Shown in pieces: positions 27,802-36,897 of a stretch of 64,000 nt of DNA. Location: NCBI GenBank assembly GCA_006212045.1, contig PZPK01000013.1, positions 62,001 to 126,000 of the forward strand, read 5' to 3'. Under the pieces are notes generated by a model. The model did no database searches and had not been told where the DNA came from. It saw nothing but the letters and a program-made list of their open reading frames with translations. The translations under genes were made by a program, and so were the position numbers. The DNA is from Oleiphilus sp. GTDB lineage: Bacteria > Pseudomonadota > Gammaproteobacteria > Pseudomonadales > Oleiphilaceae. How positions within the stretch are numbered: the stretch's first letter is position 1; the number at the start of each line of letters is the position of its first letter.

Positions 27802-28665
27802 GTGACCAGTAACATTCCTAATCTGAGCGACAACGGAATTGAAGTTGCCAGTCTGCTTGAACAACAATTACTTAGTAATCATATAGATGTGCCACTTTTA
27901 CCGGATGTTGCGAGTCGTGTTTTGCACCTTTCAAATGACCCGGATTCGGATGCGCAGCAGCTTGCAAACCTGATCCAGAGTGATCAGGCCCTGGCAGGGC
28001 ACGTGATGCGCATTGCCAACTCCGCGGCCTATACGCCGAATGCATCAATGGTGTCACTGCAGCAAGCGGTTGCTCGATTGGGCATGGATCTGATTTCTGA
28101 AATAGCCATCGCAGCCTCGCTGAACTCCAAGTTATTCAAGGCGCCGGGATTTGAAAAGCGTATGGATGCGATCTGGCAGCATGCGTTGTGTGCCGCGTTC
28201 TGGGGTAAGGAGATCGCGCGCGCTTCAAAGCAGAATGTGGAAGCATCGTTTTTGTGCGGCCTCCTGCATTCCATTGGTCGGCCAGCCGTTCTGCAATGTA
28301 TTGCCGATCTCGAAGGCAAGCATGAAGCGGTTTTGAGTCCTGATGAAAACCGTAGCCTCGAGGATCACTTCCATGTGCCTTATGGCGTGGCGATTGTAGA
28401 GAAGTGGGAAATGCCGTTGATCGTATGTGAGTCGGTCAAGTATTACCTTAACTACAGCGAAGCGGAGAACAAGGCAGAGCAGGCAATGGTGGTCTATGCC
28501 GCTGGAAAAGCCGCTGAGGTGACCTTATGGCCGGAAGAATATAGTGTGGACCAGTTAAAACTGAACGAAGTGTTTGCCGACCTGAATCTTTACGAAGATG
28601 AGATTGAACAGGTACTGGCGCGCGAAGATGCCGTGAAGGCAGGTGTGGAGGCAATTCGGGCATGA
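27802..28665 (+). CDS. HDOD domain protein
   Basis: A 287-residue cytosolic protein whose middle (about residues 25-220) is an HDOD domain: VPLLPDVASRVLHLSNDP, QSDQALAGHVMRIANSAAY and LGMDLISEIAIAAS are its usual segments, and CGLLHSIGRPAV is the degenerate HD region. HDOD proteins are linked to signalling and c-di-GMP pathways but have no established enzymatic activity. The start is a GTG with GGGAG upstream. The stop overlaps the sthA ATG (ATGA), so the two are translationally coupled. Confidence 0.9.
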   Translation: MTSNIPNLSDNGIEVASLLEQQLLSNHIDVPLLPDVASRVLHLSNDPDSDAQQLANLIQSDQALAGHVMRIANSAAYTPNASMVSLQQAVARLGMDLISEIAIAASLNSKLFKAPGFEKRMDAIWQHALCAAFWGKEIARASKQNVEASFLCGLLHSIGRPAVLQCIADLEGKHEAVLSPDENRSLEDHFHVPYGVAIVEKWEMPLIVCESVKYYLNYSEAENKAEQAMVVYAAGKAAEVTLWPEEYSVDQLKLNEVFADLNLYEDEIEQVLAREDAVKAGVEAIRA

Positions 28666-30062
28666 GTCATTTCGATGTAGTCGTTATCGGTAGTGGACCG
28701 GCGGGCCAGAAAGCCGCGGTTCAGGCGGCGAAAGCGGGCAAATCTGTTGCTTTAATTGAGCGTGATAAATGGTTGGGTGGTGCCTGTGTGCATCGGGGCA
28801 CCATTCCGAGTAAAACCTTGCGGGAAAACGCTTTGCGGGTGAAGAAAATGCGCGAAAATGCAGCCCTTTGCCAGTTTGAATTGGCCGAAGATACCGAAAT
28901 GTCGACCCTGATTGACCGACTGACGCGCGTTATCAAAGCGCATGACGGTTTTATGGTGAATCAGATCGAGCGCAATCATATTACACGCATTCATGGTCGT
29001 GCCCGTTTCCTGTCACCCAAGCAACTTTTTATTACCAAAGTGAAGGGTGAGGCTGAAGTCATACAGGCTGACAGTTTTATTATCGCGTCGGGCTCAATTC
29101 CTCGCCAGCCAGATAATATTCCGATAGACCACGAAAACATTTTTGATAGTGACTCCGTGTTGAGCATGCTTTATCTGCCGCCCAGTCTGACGGTGCTCGG
29201 CGGAGGCGTCATTGCCAGTGAGTACGCGTCGATATTCCAGGCGCTCGGGGTAAAAGTGACCATGATAGATCGGTATCCCTTGCCATTGGGCTTTATGGAT
29301 GCGGATCTGACAGAGAAATTTGTACGTTCGTTTACAGAAATGGGAGGTACCTGGATAGGTGAGAAACAGGTGAAATCTGTCGAATGGGACGGGCTTTCCC
29401 AAGTGGTCACCACATGTGAAGACGGTACTATCATTAAATCCTCCAAGTTGCTCTGTGCAGCAGGCCGAGTGGCGAATGTGAAGGACCTCGAAATAGAAAA
29501 AGCTGGCTTGAGTCTGAATGAAACGGGCAATATTTCAGTCAATGAATTGCTACAAACCGAAGTGCCGCATATCTATGCTGCCGGCGACGTGATTGGACCG
29601 CCTTCGCTAGCCTCAGCGTCAATGGAGCAGGGTCGTCGAGCCAGTTGCAATGCTATGGGCATGGAGGTTGGTGCGATTACCAAAATGATCCCTTCCGGCA
29701 TCTATGGCATCCCCGAACTGTCTGCAGTTGGCATGACTGAGCAGCAGGCACAGAAAGAGCATAGCGAAGTGTTGGTCGGACGTGCGCACTTTGAAGAGAT
29801 CTCCCGGGGCCAGATCAACGGTATTCGTGATGGTATGCTGAAGATTATCGCGGATGGTGAGGGTAAACAGATTCTGGGTGTTCAGATTGTGGGTGAGGGG
29901 GCGACCGAGCTGATTCATATCGGTCAGATGGCCATGATTGCCGGCAGCCCGGTGGATATCTTTGTCGAAAGTATCTTCAATTTCCCGACGCTGGCGGAAG
30001 CTTATCGAGTGGCGGCCCTGGCGATCATTGGCCAACGTCCAGAGAATACTGACAAATACTAG
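28662..30062 (+). CDS. sthA: soluble (Si-specific) NAD(P)+ transhydrogenase
   Basis: Cytosolic flavoprotein that moves hydride between NADPH and NAD+. The 466-residue protein has VVVIGSGPAGQKAAVQAA for FAD, CVHRGTIPSKTLREN where disulfide reductases have the CxxxxC pair (the second Cys is absent, as expected for SthA), the NAD(P) motif LTVLGGGVIASEYASIF, and the FAD site IYAAGDVIGPP. It lacks the C-terminal His-Glu of lipoamide dehydrogenases. Length matches SthA exactly. It is coupled by a 4-base overlap to the HDOD gene. Confidence 0.96.
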   Translation: MSHFDVVVIGSGPAGQKAAVQAAKAGKSVALIERDKWLGGACVHRGTIPSKTLRENALRVKKMRENAALCQFELAEDTEMSTLIDRLTRVIKAHDGFMVNQIERNHITRIHGRARFLSPKQLFITKVKGEAEVIQADSFIIASGSIPRQPDNIPIDHENIFDSDSVLSMLYLPPSLTVLGGGVIASEYASIFQALGVKVTMIDRYPLPLGFMDADLTEKFVRSFTEMGGTWIGEKQVKSVEWDGLSQVVTTCEDGTIIKSSKLLCAAGRVANVKDLEIEKAGLSLNETGNISVNELLQTEVPHIYAAGDVIGPPSLASASMEQGRRASCNAMGMEVGAITKMIPSGIYGIPELSAVGMTEQQAQKEHSEVLVGRAHFEEISRGQINGIRDGMLKIIADGEGKQILGVQIVGEGATELIHIGQMAMIAGSPVDIFVESIFNFPTLAEAYRVAALAIIGQRPENTDKY

Positions 30063-30112
30063 CCTTGTTACGCTTCCTTGAGCGATTTTAGTCGTCCAGA
30101 GTGAGTTGTATG

Positions 30113-30146
30113 AAAAAGCCCCGCAACAATGCTGCAGGGCTTTTTT
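30113..30146 (+). terminator. intrinsic terminator after sthA
   Basis: AAAAAGCCC begins at 30113 and pairs with GGGCTTTTTT in the right arm. The stem continues with GCA/TGC after one mismatch, and the loop is 7 bases. A T run completes it. It lies about 50 bases past the sthA stop and, being nearly symmetric, could also serve the convergent esterase gene. Confidence 0.85.
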
Positions 30147-30188
30147 CGTTTTCAGCGCCGGTTTCGTGGCGCATACCCACGGTCAGAC

Positions 30189-31142
30189 TTAATTCAGTAA
30201 CTGGAATACCTGAATGCCCGCAGCCGTGTGCACGGCAGTGGTCGGGTGTACCGTATCGAAGAAAATGTAGCCCTCGCACGCTGGCAGATTGCTGAAATCT
30301 TCAATACATGCCGAAGTGGTGTTGTCGAATCCAAGAACGTCTGCGTCTTCAATCTGGTTAGACAGGAAACTGGCCAGGTCCCACTCTACAATTTCGATGT
30401 TAGCCGCGACTTCAACACGTGCAACAGCAGCTGCGAGCTCTTCATTGAATTGAGAGGTTAATTTGGAAATATACTTGCCGTACTTGCTTGCCCGTTTGGC
30501 TTCCTGATGGTCATCGGCAGCCGCTTCTGCAGCCGCTGCTCTCATCAGGGATGAAGGGGTCTGGGCAACATCAGGTGCGTTTCCGACCAGAATATTTGTG
30601 GCACCGGCAGCGACGAGTTTCAGCAGCTGGTTTTCGATCGAAGTAACCGCCTGAGAGACATAGGCTTCTGCCTGCTTGCGCAAATCCTGACGGACCGGTC
30701 CGGAGTCTTCCGCGATTGTTTGTGCCCGGATCGACTCTGCAAAAAACAAGTCATTACCGCCAATAATCAAGACATACAGGGCATTGGGGTCAGCCATATT
30801 ACCGCTCGCCTGCAGGTAGGAATTGACCTGTATAGGCAGGTTGGTATCGAACTCTGTTTCGCTACCGATTGCACGTGCGCCACCAAAAGCGAAATTGTTA
30901 CCACCTAGCAGTGAAGGCACTGCGTCCAGGCCATATTGCGCTGTCAGAATATCCACGGCCACAGGGCCGTTGGAGAAGCGAAGGGGGGCTTGCGGGATGA
31001 TGACATTGATATTGCCCGTGTCGGACAAACTGTCACCGAAGATGTAAATTTCGTCGAATGCCAGTGCATTGGCGGAGAGCAGGGCTGCTCCGATAAAACC
31101 GGCAAAGGTTTTCAGCTTGAGTTGTGAGAATAGATTTCGCAT
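30189..31142 (-). CDS. secreted SGNH/GDSL-type esterase
   Basis: A 317-residue secreted hydrolase. The signal peptide ends near ALLSANALA. The mature protein starts FDEIYIFGDSLSDTGN (GDSL block, nucleophile Ser), has NNFAFGGARAIG (Gly block), VLIIGGNDLFFA (Asn block) and FFDTVHPTTAVH (catalytic Asp/His). This is the SGNH set seen in GDSL lipases/esterases, often in autotransporter-less secreted forms of about 300 residues. Substrate is unknown. Divergent from the CAP-domain gene. Confidence 0.92.
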   Translation of the reverse strand: MRNLFSQLKLKTFAGFIGAALLSANALAFDEIYIFGDSLSDTGNINVIIPQAPLRFSNGPVAVDILTAQYGLDAVPSLLGGNNFAFGGARAIGSETEFDTNLPIQVNSYLQASGNMADPNALYVLIIGGNDLFFAESIRAQTIAEDSGPVRQDLRKQAEAYVSQAVTSIENQLLKLVAAGATNILVGNAPDVAQTPSSLMRAAAAEAAADDHQEAKRASKYGKYISKLTSQFNEELAAAVARVEVAANIEIVEWDLASFLSNQIEDADVLGFDNTTSACIEDFSNLPACEGYIFFDTVHPTTAVHTAAGIQVFQLLN

Positions 31143-31646
31143 CGTAATTTCCTTCAGAAAGGTCTGAAATTATTATCATTGTTGAATCCTGATGACGGCC
31201 TTGCTTTCCTCTAAGAAAACAAGTGCAAAGCTTCCCGTCTTTGACTTCGCGAACCATTGGGTTAGGCCTACGGTCAACGCTTCTCAACTATCACTCAAGG
31301 CTCGCTGTCTGGAGAGTCCAAATATGTACCAAGTGCCTAAACAGGTGCGCATATAGCATTAATGTCAGATTTATTGGAAAAAGTTGAGAGAGTCCTCACA
31401 TTTAGCTTTGCACGCTAATCGCGTCGAAACCGCTTGTCCGAGCGCCTTATCGGGTTACATAACAAACTCACGTTTCACACTATTTTACGCTTCGCAATCA
31501 AGTGTTATGTATTGGCCGGCGAGGTAACAGCTCTATACAGATCACCAACGGTTAAATTTACGATTCCTCGCCAGACTTAGGGTATCCACACAAGTGACAA
31601 GACAGGATTCGCAGAAATCCTGCACTACTCAAAAACGGGTACCATA
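31143..31646. other. long divergent intergenic region
   Basis: 504 bases between the esterase (minus) and the CAP-domain lipoprotein (plus). It is more AT-rich than the flanks. No open frame with protein-like features and no strong hairpin was recognised. It should hold both promoters. Confidence 0.4.
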
Positions 31647-32279
31647 ATGATCAAGTCAGCAAAGAGCTCAGTATTGAGTGTTTGTGCTTCTGTATTGCTG
31701 GTGGGCTGTATCGAAGGCGAAACTTCAACTGCCACCGAGGACGTCAGCGGTCTCGCGCGCGACAACAATGCTTTTCCCGAGGCCGTTGCCTCAAGCTCAG
31801 AAACCAGTAGCGAAGGCGGATCAGCCACCATGCAGCCGGTGGGGGATTGCCGTCTCAGTGTGCTCGATGAAAAACTTTTGGCAAAACTCAATGAAGTGAG
31901 AGCGCAGGCACGCTATTGCGGCGACAGCTATCAGGAGGCCGTTGCCCCTGTTGTCTGGAATTGCACGCTGGAAGATGCTGCCCACATGCATTCTGAAGAT
32001 ATGGGTGATAACAACTTCTTCAGCCATACCGGATCAGATGGTTTGCGTGTGGGTGCACGCGCTGATCAGGCGGGTTACAACTGGAGCATGGTGGGTGAGA
32101 ATATTGCGGTGGGCTTTTCATCGGTAAATGCTGTGATGAAAGGTTGGCTCGAAAGTCCCAGCCACTGCCGTACCATAATGAATGAGCACTATGAAGAAAC
32201 CGCGACCGCCTTATATCTTCCCTCCGGTTCCGATTACTCCAGCTACTGGACCCTGTTGATGGGACGACCTGCGGGTTAA
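31647..32279 (+). CDS. CAP (SCP/PR1) domain lipoprotein
   Basis: A 210-residue secreted lipoprotein with lipobox LLVGC (Cys21). Residues about 70-205 are a CAP domain: LNEVRAQARYCG, then HMHSEDMGDNNFFSHTGSDG, WSMVGENIAVGF and WLESPSHCRTIMN. The conserved His and Glu of the CAP cavity are present (HSEDM, GENIA, SPSHC). Four or more Cys residues could form disulfides. Bacterial CAP proteins are extracytoplasmic with mostly unknown function. Confidence 0.9.
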   Translation: MIKSAKSSVLSVCASVLLVGCIEGETSTATEDVSGLARDNNAFPEAVASSSETSSEGGSATMQPVGDCRLSVLDEKLLAKLNEVRAQARYCGDSYQEAVAPVVWNCTLEDAAHMHSEDMGDNNFFSHTGSDGLRVGARADQAGYNWSMVGENIAVGFSSVNAVMKGWLESPSHCRTIMNEHYEETATALYLPSGSDYSSYWTLLMGRPAG

Positions 32280-32418
32280 GAGAATCCTCCACGGATGTGA
32301 TCGGAAGTACCGGATTTTCTGCGCCGCACAGATATCGGCTGCGGCATTGCCAGGAAAAGACTGGCTATTTCCCTGAAAATAAAAAAGAATTCCTATCTCC
32401 TTGCTCTGAGTTCTAAAG

Positions 32419-32859
32419 ATGGATGAAACCTATATCCTGCAAGCACTGGGCATGATGTTTTTCAGTGCCTGGAAAACCTATATCGGTCCGGCCATCGCGG
32501 CCGGATTGCATTTCGCTTACTGGGAGATGCTAGTGTTCAACATGGGGGCGGCAATGATGTCTGCCGCCGCGACTATGTTTGCAACCGACTTGTGGATGGC
32601 AAAGCGGCAATCAAAATCCAAAGGTTTCAGCAGGAATCTGCGTAAAGCGCTCAGAATATGGCGGCATTACGGCAAGGGTACTGCGCTGCTTCTGTCCCCG
32701 GTACTGCTCGGCATTCCCAGCTATGCCTTGCTGGCGCGGCGCTTGAAGGAGCGTCGATCATCAATCATGCTGGAGCTGATAATTGCGACATTCTTTTGGT
32801 GCACAGCGATCTACTGGGCAAGTGTTGAAGGGCTATTGCTGATTGAGCAGCAATGGTAA
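32419..32859 (+). CDS. unrecognised membrane protein
   Basis: Not assigned to a family. The 146-residue protein has about four hydrophobic segments: near residues 5-30 (around MMFFSAWKTYIGPAIAAG), 35-58, 88-105 (LLLSPVLLGIPSYALLARR) and 117-135. A basic cytoplasmic loop (KRQSKSKGFSRNLRKALRIWRHYGKG) lies between the pairs. It ends shortly before the convergent YjbR gene. Its hydrophobic pattern and codon use support a real inner-membrane protein. Confidence 0.6.
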   Translation: MDETYILQALGMMFFSAWKTYIGPAIAAGLHFAYWEMLVFNMGAAMMSAAATMFATDLWMAKRQSKSKGFSRNLRKALRIWRHYGKGTALLLSPVLLGIPSYALLARRLKERRSSIMLELIIATFFWCTAIYWASVEGLLLIEQQW

Positions 32860-32887
32860 AGGGGAGGGACCTCATAGCAAACCCCGC

Positions 32888-33271
32888 TTAATCCCGATAC
32901 AGCTGCGCCTTGCCATAGGACAGTTCGAGTGCCTGTCGCTCCGCCCGTTTCAGCCCTTTCACCACCAGCCCATAGGAATGATCGATCATTCGCTCGATCT
33001 CGCCGCGTGGTATGGAGCTGTCCAGAACAATGGTATTCCAGTGCCTCTTGTTCATGTGGTAACCGGGCTGGACGGCTTCGAACAGATCACGCAGCTCCTG
33101 CGCCTGATGGGGCTCACATTTGAGATTCATATTGGCAGTATCGCCATTGTAAGCGAGCGTGGCGAACATCTTCCCTTTTACTTTTGGCACCATCACATCT
33201 GCGCCGAAAGGGTAATCTTCCTGCGCTTCCGGTTTGGATAAGAGATAGGCTTTGGCTTCGTTGTAGTCCAT
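32888..33271 (-). CDS. MmcQ/YjbR family protein
   Basis: A 127-residue protein of the CyaY-like YjbR fold, probably DNA-binding by family annotation. The start is the ATG at 33271 (MDYNEAKAYLLSKP). Typical blocks: EDYPFGADVMVPKVKGKMFATL, NLKCEPHQAQELRDLF, PGYHMNKRHWNTIVLD and IDHSYGLVVKGL (spans approximate, the first is the start of the domain). Length is normal. Convergent to the membrane protein and divergent from the SDR gene. Confidence 0.88.
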   Translation of the reverse strand: MDYNEAKAYLLSKPEAQEDYPFGADVMVPKVKGKMFATLAYNGDTANMNLKCEPHQAQELRDLFEAVQPGYHMNKRHWNTIVLDSSIPRGEIERMIDHSYGLVVKGLKRAERQALELSYGKAQLYRD

Positions 33272-33441
33272 CGAATCTTCCTTGCGGCATGCGCCCCTGT
33301 GGTTGGTGTCTGGCGGACAAGTGTTTATTATAGTTCGATTGCATGGTCGGCTATCAACATCGTTGGCACGTGGGCAGATATGGGCAGGCTCAGAATAGCG
33401 CAGCTTGCACGATGTCATCAGAATTTATGGGGAGGTTCAGG

Positions 33442-34107
33442 ATGAGTCAAACAGTATTAATTACCGGTGCCAGTCGGGGGATCGGTCTGGCTTTTTGCGA
33501 GGTTTACCGGGCACGCGGCGACACAGTGATCGCAGCCTGCCGCACGCCCAGTGAGGCGCTAAACAGTTTGGGTGTTGAGATCATCGCAGGCATTGACGTT
33601 AGCCAGGCTTCCGCAATGATCACCCTAAGAAACGCCCTGGGTGAGCGTCATCTGGACCTTCTGATCAACAATGCCGGCATATTGCTAGATGAAGTACTTG
33701 GCAGCATCGACTACGCGCAAATTGAAGCGCAATTCCAGACCAATGCCTTGGGGCCTTTGCGTGTCACCGAAGCTTTGCGTCACCATTTACGAGACGGTGC
33801 CAAGGTCGCAAATATTACCAGCCGCATGGGTTCGGTTGCCGACAATACCAGTGGCGGCCGTTATGGCTATCGTATGTCCAAAGCCGCGCTGAATATTGCT
33901 TCTGTTTCCCTGGCGCGGGATCTTGCGCCGCGTAATATCGCTGTGGCGATCCTGCATCCCGGCTTGGTCGGGACCGATATGATCGGCGGCCACGGCAACC
34001 TGACGCCCGAGCAGGCAGCGGAAGCGCTGGCAGATCGGATTGATGCACTGACAATGGAAACTTCAGGCACTTTCTGGCATTCCAATGGTGAGGTCTTGCC
34101 GTGGTAG
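33442..34107 (+). CDS. short-chain dehydrogenase/reductase (SDR)
   Basis: A 221-residue NAD(P)-dependent oxidoreductase. The ATG at 33442 has GGGGAGG about 6 bases upstream; the frame upstream is not protein-like. TGASRGIGLAF is the cofactor loop (residues 8-18), NNAGIL is present, and the active site is Ser in ITSRMGS with YRMSKAALN (Tyr and Lys). Short for the family and similar to C-factor-type SDRs. It is followed by quinone oxidoreductase and acyl-CoA synthetase genes on the same strand. Confidence 0.9.
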   Translation: MSQTVLITGASRGIGLAFCEVYRARGDTVIAACRTPSEALNSLGVEIIAGIDVSQASAMITLRNALGERHLDLLINNAGILLDEVLGSIDYAQIEAQFQTNALGPLRVTEALRHHLRDGAKVANITSRMGSVADNTSGGRYGYRMSKAALNIASVSLARDLAPRNIAVAILHPGLVGTDMIGGHGNLTPEQAAEALADRIDALTMETSGTFWHSNGEVLPW

Positions 34108-34198
34108 CACTGCTTTCATTGGCGGGTAAACCTCATGTGGACCATACGGCAAGCGAAGTTCCGGGAATTTACACACTCAAATCTTAAAGGAAGAAAGT

Positions 34199-35185
34199 AT
34201 GCGCTATATCGATACACCTGAATTCGGAGCACCCGAGGTCATGTGCCTGGCAGAAAGTGAAGCGCCTGAATGCAAGGCGCATGAAGTGCGTATCGCTGTG
34301 AAGGCCGCGGGCGTGAATCGTCCAGACGTGATCCAGCGGCAGGGACATTATCCGGCGCCACCTGGTGCTTCTCCGATTCTGGGGCTCGAAGTCGCAGGCA
34401 TCATTGAGCAAGTGGGCAGTGGTGTCAGTCAATGGCAGGTGGGTGATAAGGTCTGCGCACTCAGCAATGGCGGTGGTTATGCCGACAGTGTCTGTGTCCC
34501 GGCCGGGCAATGCCTGCCGATCCCTGAAGGTTTGAGCATGGTTGAAGCGGCATCCCTTCCCGAAACGCATTTCACGGTCTGGTCAAACGTTTTCCAGCGC
34601 GCTGCTTTGAAAGCGGGAGAATCCTTTCTCGTGCATGGCGGTTCAAGCGGCATTGGCACCTGCGCGATTCAATTGGCCAGGGCTTTTGGTGCGCGGGTGT
34701 TTACGACGGCCGGGAGTGCAGAGAAGTGCGCGCAGTGCGAGGCTTTGGGAGCCGAACAAGCGATTCCCTACCGTGAAGCCGACTTCCTCGAAGTGCTTAA
34801 GGAAACCCTGGGAAAACAGGGCGTGGATGTGATTCTGGATATGGTCGGCGGTGACTATCTGCAAAAGAATATATTTCTGGCGGCCCGTGATGGCCGGATC
34901 GTGAATATCGCTTATCTGCAGGGCGCCAAGGCAGAGGTCAACTTTATGCCGGTCATGCTCAAGCGCCTGACGCTGACCGGCTCTACCTTGCGTCCGCAGT
35001 CTGATGCGGTCAAGGCCGGCATCGCTACCGAACTGAAAGAAAAGGTCTGGCCTCTGTATGCAGACAACACCCTGAAACCGGTAATTGCCAGCGTATTTCC
35101 GATGGAGCAAGTAGTGCAGGCGCATCAACTGATGGAAAGCAGTCAGCATATTGGCAAGATCATGCTGGATATGGAAGCCGGTTGA
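34199..35185 (+). CDS. NAD(P)H-quinone oxidoreductase (MDR family, PIG3/QOR type)
   Basis: A 328-residue zinc-free medium-chain reductase. N-terminal GroES-like fold (VKAAGVNRPDVIQRQGHYP), then the NADPH loop VHGGSSGIGTCAIQLARAFG and VDVILDMVGGDYLQKN. Lacks the zinc-binding Cys cluster of alcohol dehydrogenases. GGAAGAAAG precedes the ATG. Its TGA overlaps the ATG of the acyl-CoA synthetase by one base (TGATG), so the two are coupled and may act in the same acyl or aromatic acid route. Confidence 0.92.
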   Translation: MRYIDTPEFGAPEVMCLAESEAPECKAHEVRIAVKAAGVNRPDVIQRQGHYPAPPGASPILGLEVAGIIEQVGSGVSQWQVGDKVCALSNGGGYADSVCVPAGQCLPIPEGLSMVEAASLPETHFTVWSNVFQRAALKAGESFLVHGGSSGIGTCAIQLARAFGARVFTTAGSAEKCAQCEALGAEQAIPYREADFLEVLKETLGKQGVDVILDMVGGDYLQKNIFLAARDGRIVNIAYLQGAKAEVNFMPVMLKRLTLTGSTLRPQSDAVKAGIATELKEKVWPLYADNTLKPVIASVFPMEQVVQAHQLMESSQHIGKIMLDMEAG

Positions 35186-36843
35186 TGACAGACGGGGAGC
35201 AGAATTCTGGCGGCCTGAACGTGCAGGAAAGCAAGCCTGGGATTCCCGAGTACTTTAACATCGGGCAGGCCTGCACACTTGCGCATCGGGCCGGGGCTTC
35301 CTTTCATGTGGATCATCCCGCCATCATTGTGCATCAGGGGAATGTGGATGCCGATGATACGAAGATTAGCGCGCTGAGCTATGCACAACTCGATGCGCTG
35401 TCCAATCGCTTTGCCCATGCCTTGTTGGCGCTAGGCTATAAACAGGGTGACCGCGTGCTTTTGTGGTTACCTAACTGTATCGAGTTTCCTGTCGCATTTT
35501 TTGCCTGCCTGAAGGCCGGACTGATTGCGGTGCCGGCATCCATCATGCTGGCAGCCGAAGAACTCGAATTTCTGGCCAATGACAGTGGCGCACGCGCGCT
35601 GGTGACTAACAGGGAGCTGTGGTCACGATTGATCCGGCAAGTACCGGCGCAGCATGGTCTGGAACAGGCTATCCTGATAGATGAACCGACGCCGACCACA
35701 GCCGCTGATGATCACCTGCTACAGTCATTTCAAACCTTGCTGGATACCGGCAGTACCACAGCGGTAGGCGTTCAGACACGCGCCGAAGATCCGGCCTATC
35801 TGGTTTACACCTCCGGAACCACAGGCTACCCCAAGGGAGTCCTGCATGCGCATCGCGCCTTGCTCGGTCGCATGCCGGCCGGAGACTATTGGTTCGACTA
35901 TCAGGCCAATGGTGACCGCATCCTGCATTCCGGCAAATTCAATTGGACCTACGTGCTCGGTACCGCCCTGATGGACCCGCTGTATCGAGGTCAGACGGTG
36001 GTGGTACATGAGGGCAAAAGTGAAGCGGCGACCTGGCCGGGACTGATTGCGCGCCACCAATGCAGTATCTTTATCGGTGTGCCCACCATTTATCGCCAGA
36101 TTATTCAGAAGACCGGGTTGGGCAAGACTGATGTACCTACCTTGCGCCATTGTATGTCAGCCGGAGAGCACCTTTCGGATGAAATACTGCATGCATGGCA
36201 GGCCCGTTTCGGGCAGAACATTTATGAAGCGATTGGTATGTCGGAATGTTCCTACTATTTGTCCCAACACCCGGGTAGAGCATTACGACCCGGTTCGGCC
36301 GGATTTCCGCAACCGGGACATCATGTCGCCTTGCTGGATGAGCACATGAATGAAGTGCCGGCCGGCGAAGAAGGCATGTTGTGCATCGGTCTGGATGATC
36401 CCGGGTTATTTCTGGAATACTGGCATCGACCTGAGGAAAATGAAGCCGTCAGGCATCAGGGCTACTTTCTCACTGGAGACTATGCCCGCCGGGATGACGA
36501 GGGTTATTTCTGGTTTCATGGTCGCAGGGACGACATCATTAACAGCTTCGGCTACCGGATCTCTCCGCACGAGATCGAACGGGTGTTGAAAGGCCATGCG
36601 CATGTCGCAGACTGTGTGGCATTAGGGCAGGCTGTGACGGCCGACAAGGTGCTTGTGGTCGCCTGCGTCATCACTAAACCGGGCTTAACACTGATAAAAG
36701 ATGACTTATTGAACTATGCTGCGGCACATTTGGCGGCATATAAGGTGCCAAAGGCGATTCACGTGATGGACGGTTTTCCGCGCACCGCAAACGGCAAGGT
36801 TATTCGCCGTCAACTGCGGGAGCAGTTGCCCGCACTGAACTGA
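35185..36843 (+). CDS. acyl-CoA synthetase (AMP-forming, benzoate-CoA ligase-like)
   Basis: Activates a carboxylic acid to its CoA thioester through an acyl-AMP. The 552-residue protein has the P-loop VYTSGTTGYPKGVLHAH, the A5-type motif AIGMSECSYYLS, GDYARRDDEGYFWFHGR (A7) and FPRTANGKVIRRQL with the catalytic Lys near the C-terminus. The ACV order is complete. The one-base overlap TGATG with the oxidoreductase stop fixes the start. The organic acid is not identifiable; short-chain, medium-chain and aromatic acids are possible. Confidence 0.92.
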   Translation: MTDGEQNSGGLNVQESKPGIPEYFNIGQACTLAHRAGASFHVDHPAIIVHQGNVDADDTKISALSYAQLDALSNRFAHALLALGYKQGDRVLLWLPNCIEFPVAFFACLKAGLIAVPASIMLAAEELEFLANDSGARALVTNRELWSRLIRQVPAQHGLEQAILIDEPTPTTAADDHLLQSFQTLLDTGSTTAVGVQTRAEDPAYLVYTSGTTGYPKGVLHAHRALLGRMPAGDYWFDYQANGDRILHSGKFNWTYVLGTALMDPLYRGQTVVVHEGKSEAATWPGLIARHQCSIFIGVPTIYRQIIQKTGLGKTDVPTLRHCMSAGEHLSDEILHAWQARFGQNIYEAIGMSECSYYLSQHPGRALRPGSAGFPQPGHHVALLDEHMNEVPAGEEGMLCIGLDDPGLFLEYWHRPEENEAVRHQGYFLTGDYARRDDEGYFWFHGRRDDIINSFGYRISPHEIERVLKGHAHVADCVALGQAVTADKVLVVACVITKPGLTLIKDDLLNYAAAHLAAYKVPKAIHVMDGFPRTANGKVIRRQLREQLPALN

Positions 36844-36897
36844 CAACTTGCCTGGCAGGGTATCTTCGCTCGCAGGTGCCCGATAACAATCACTGAT

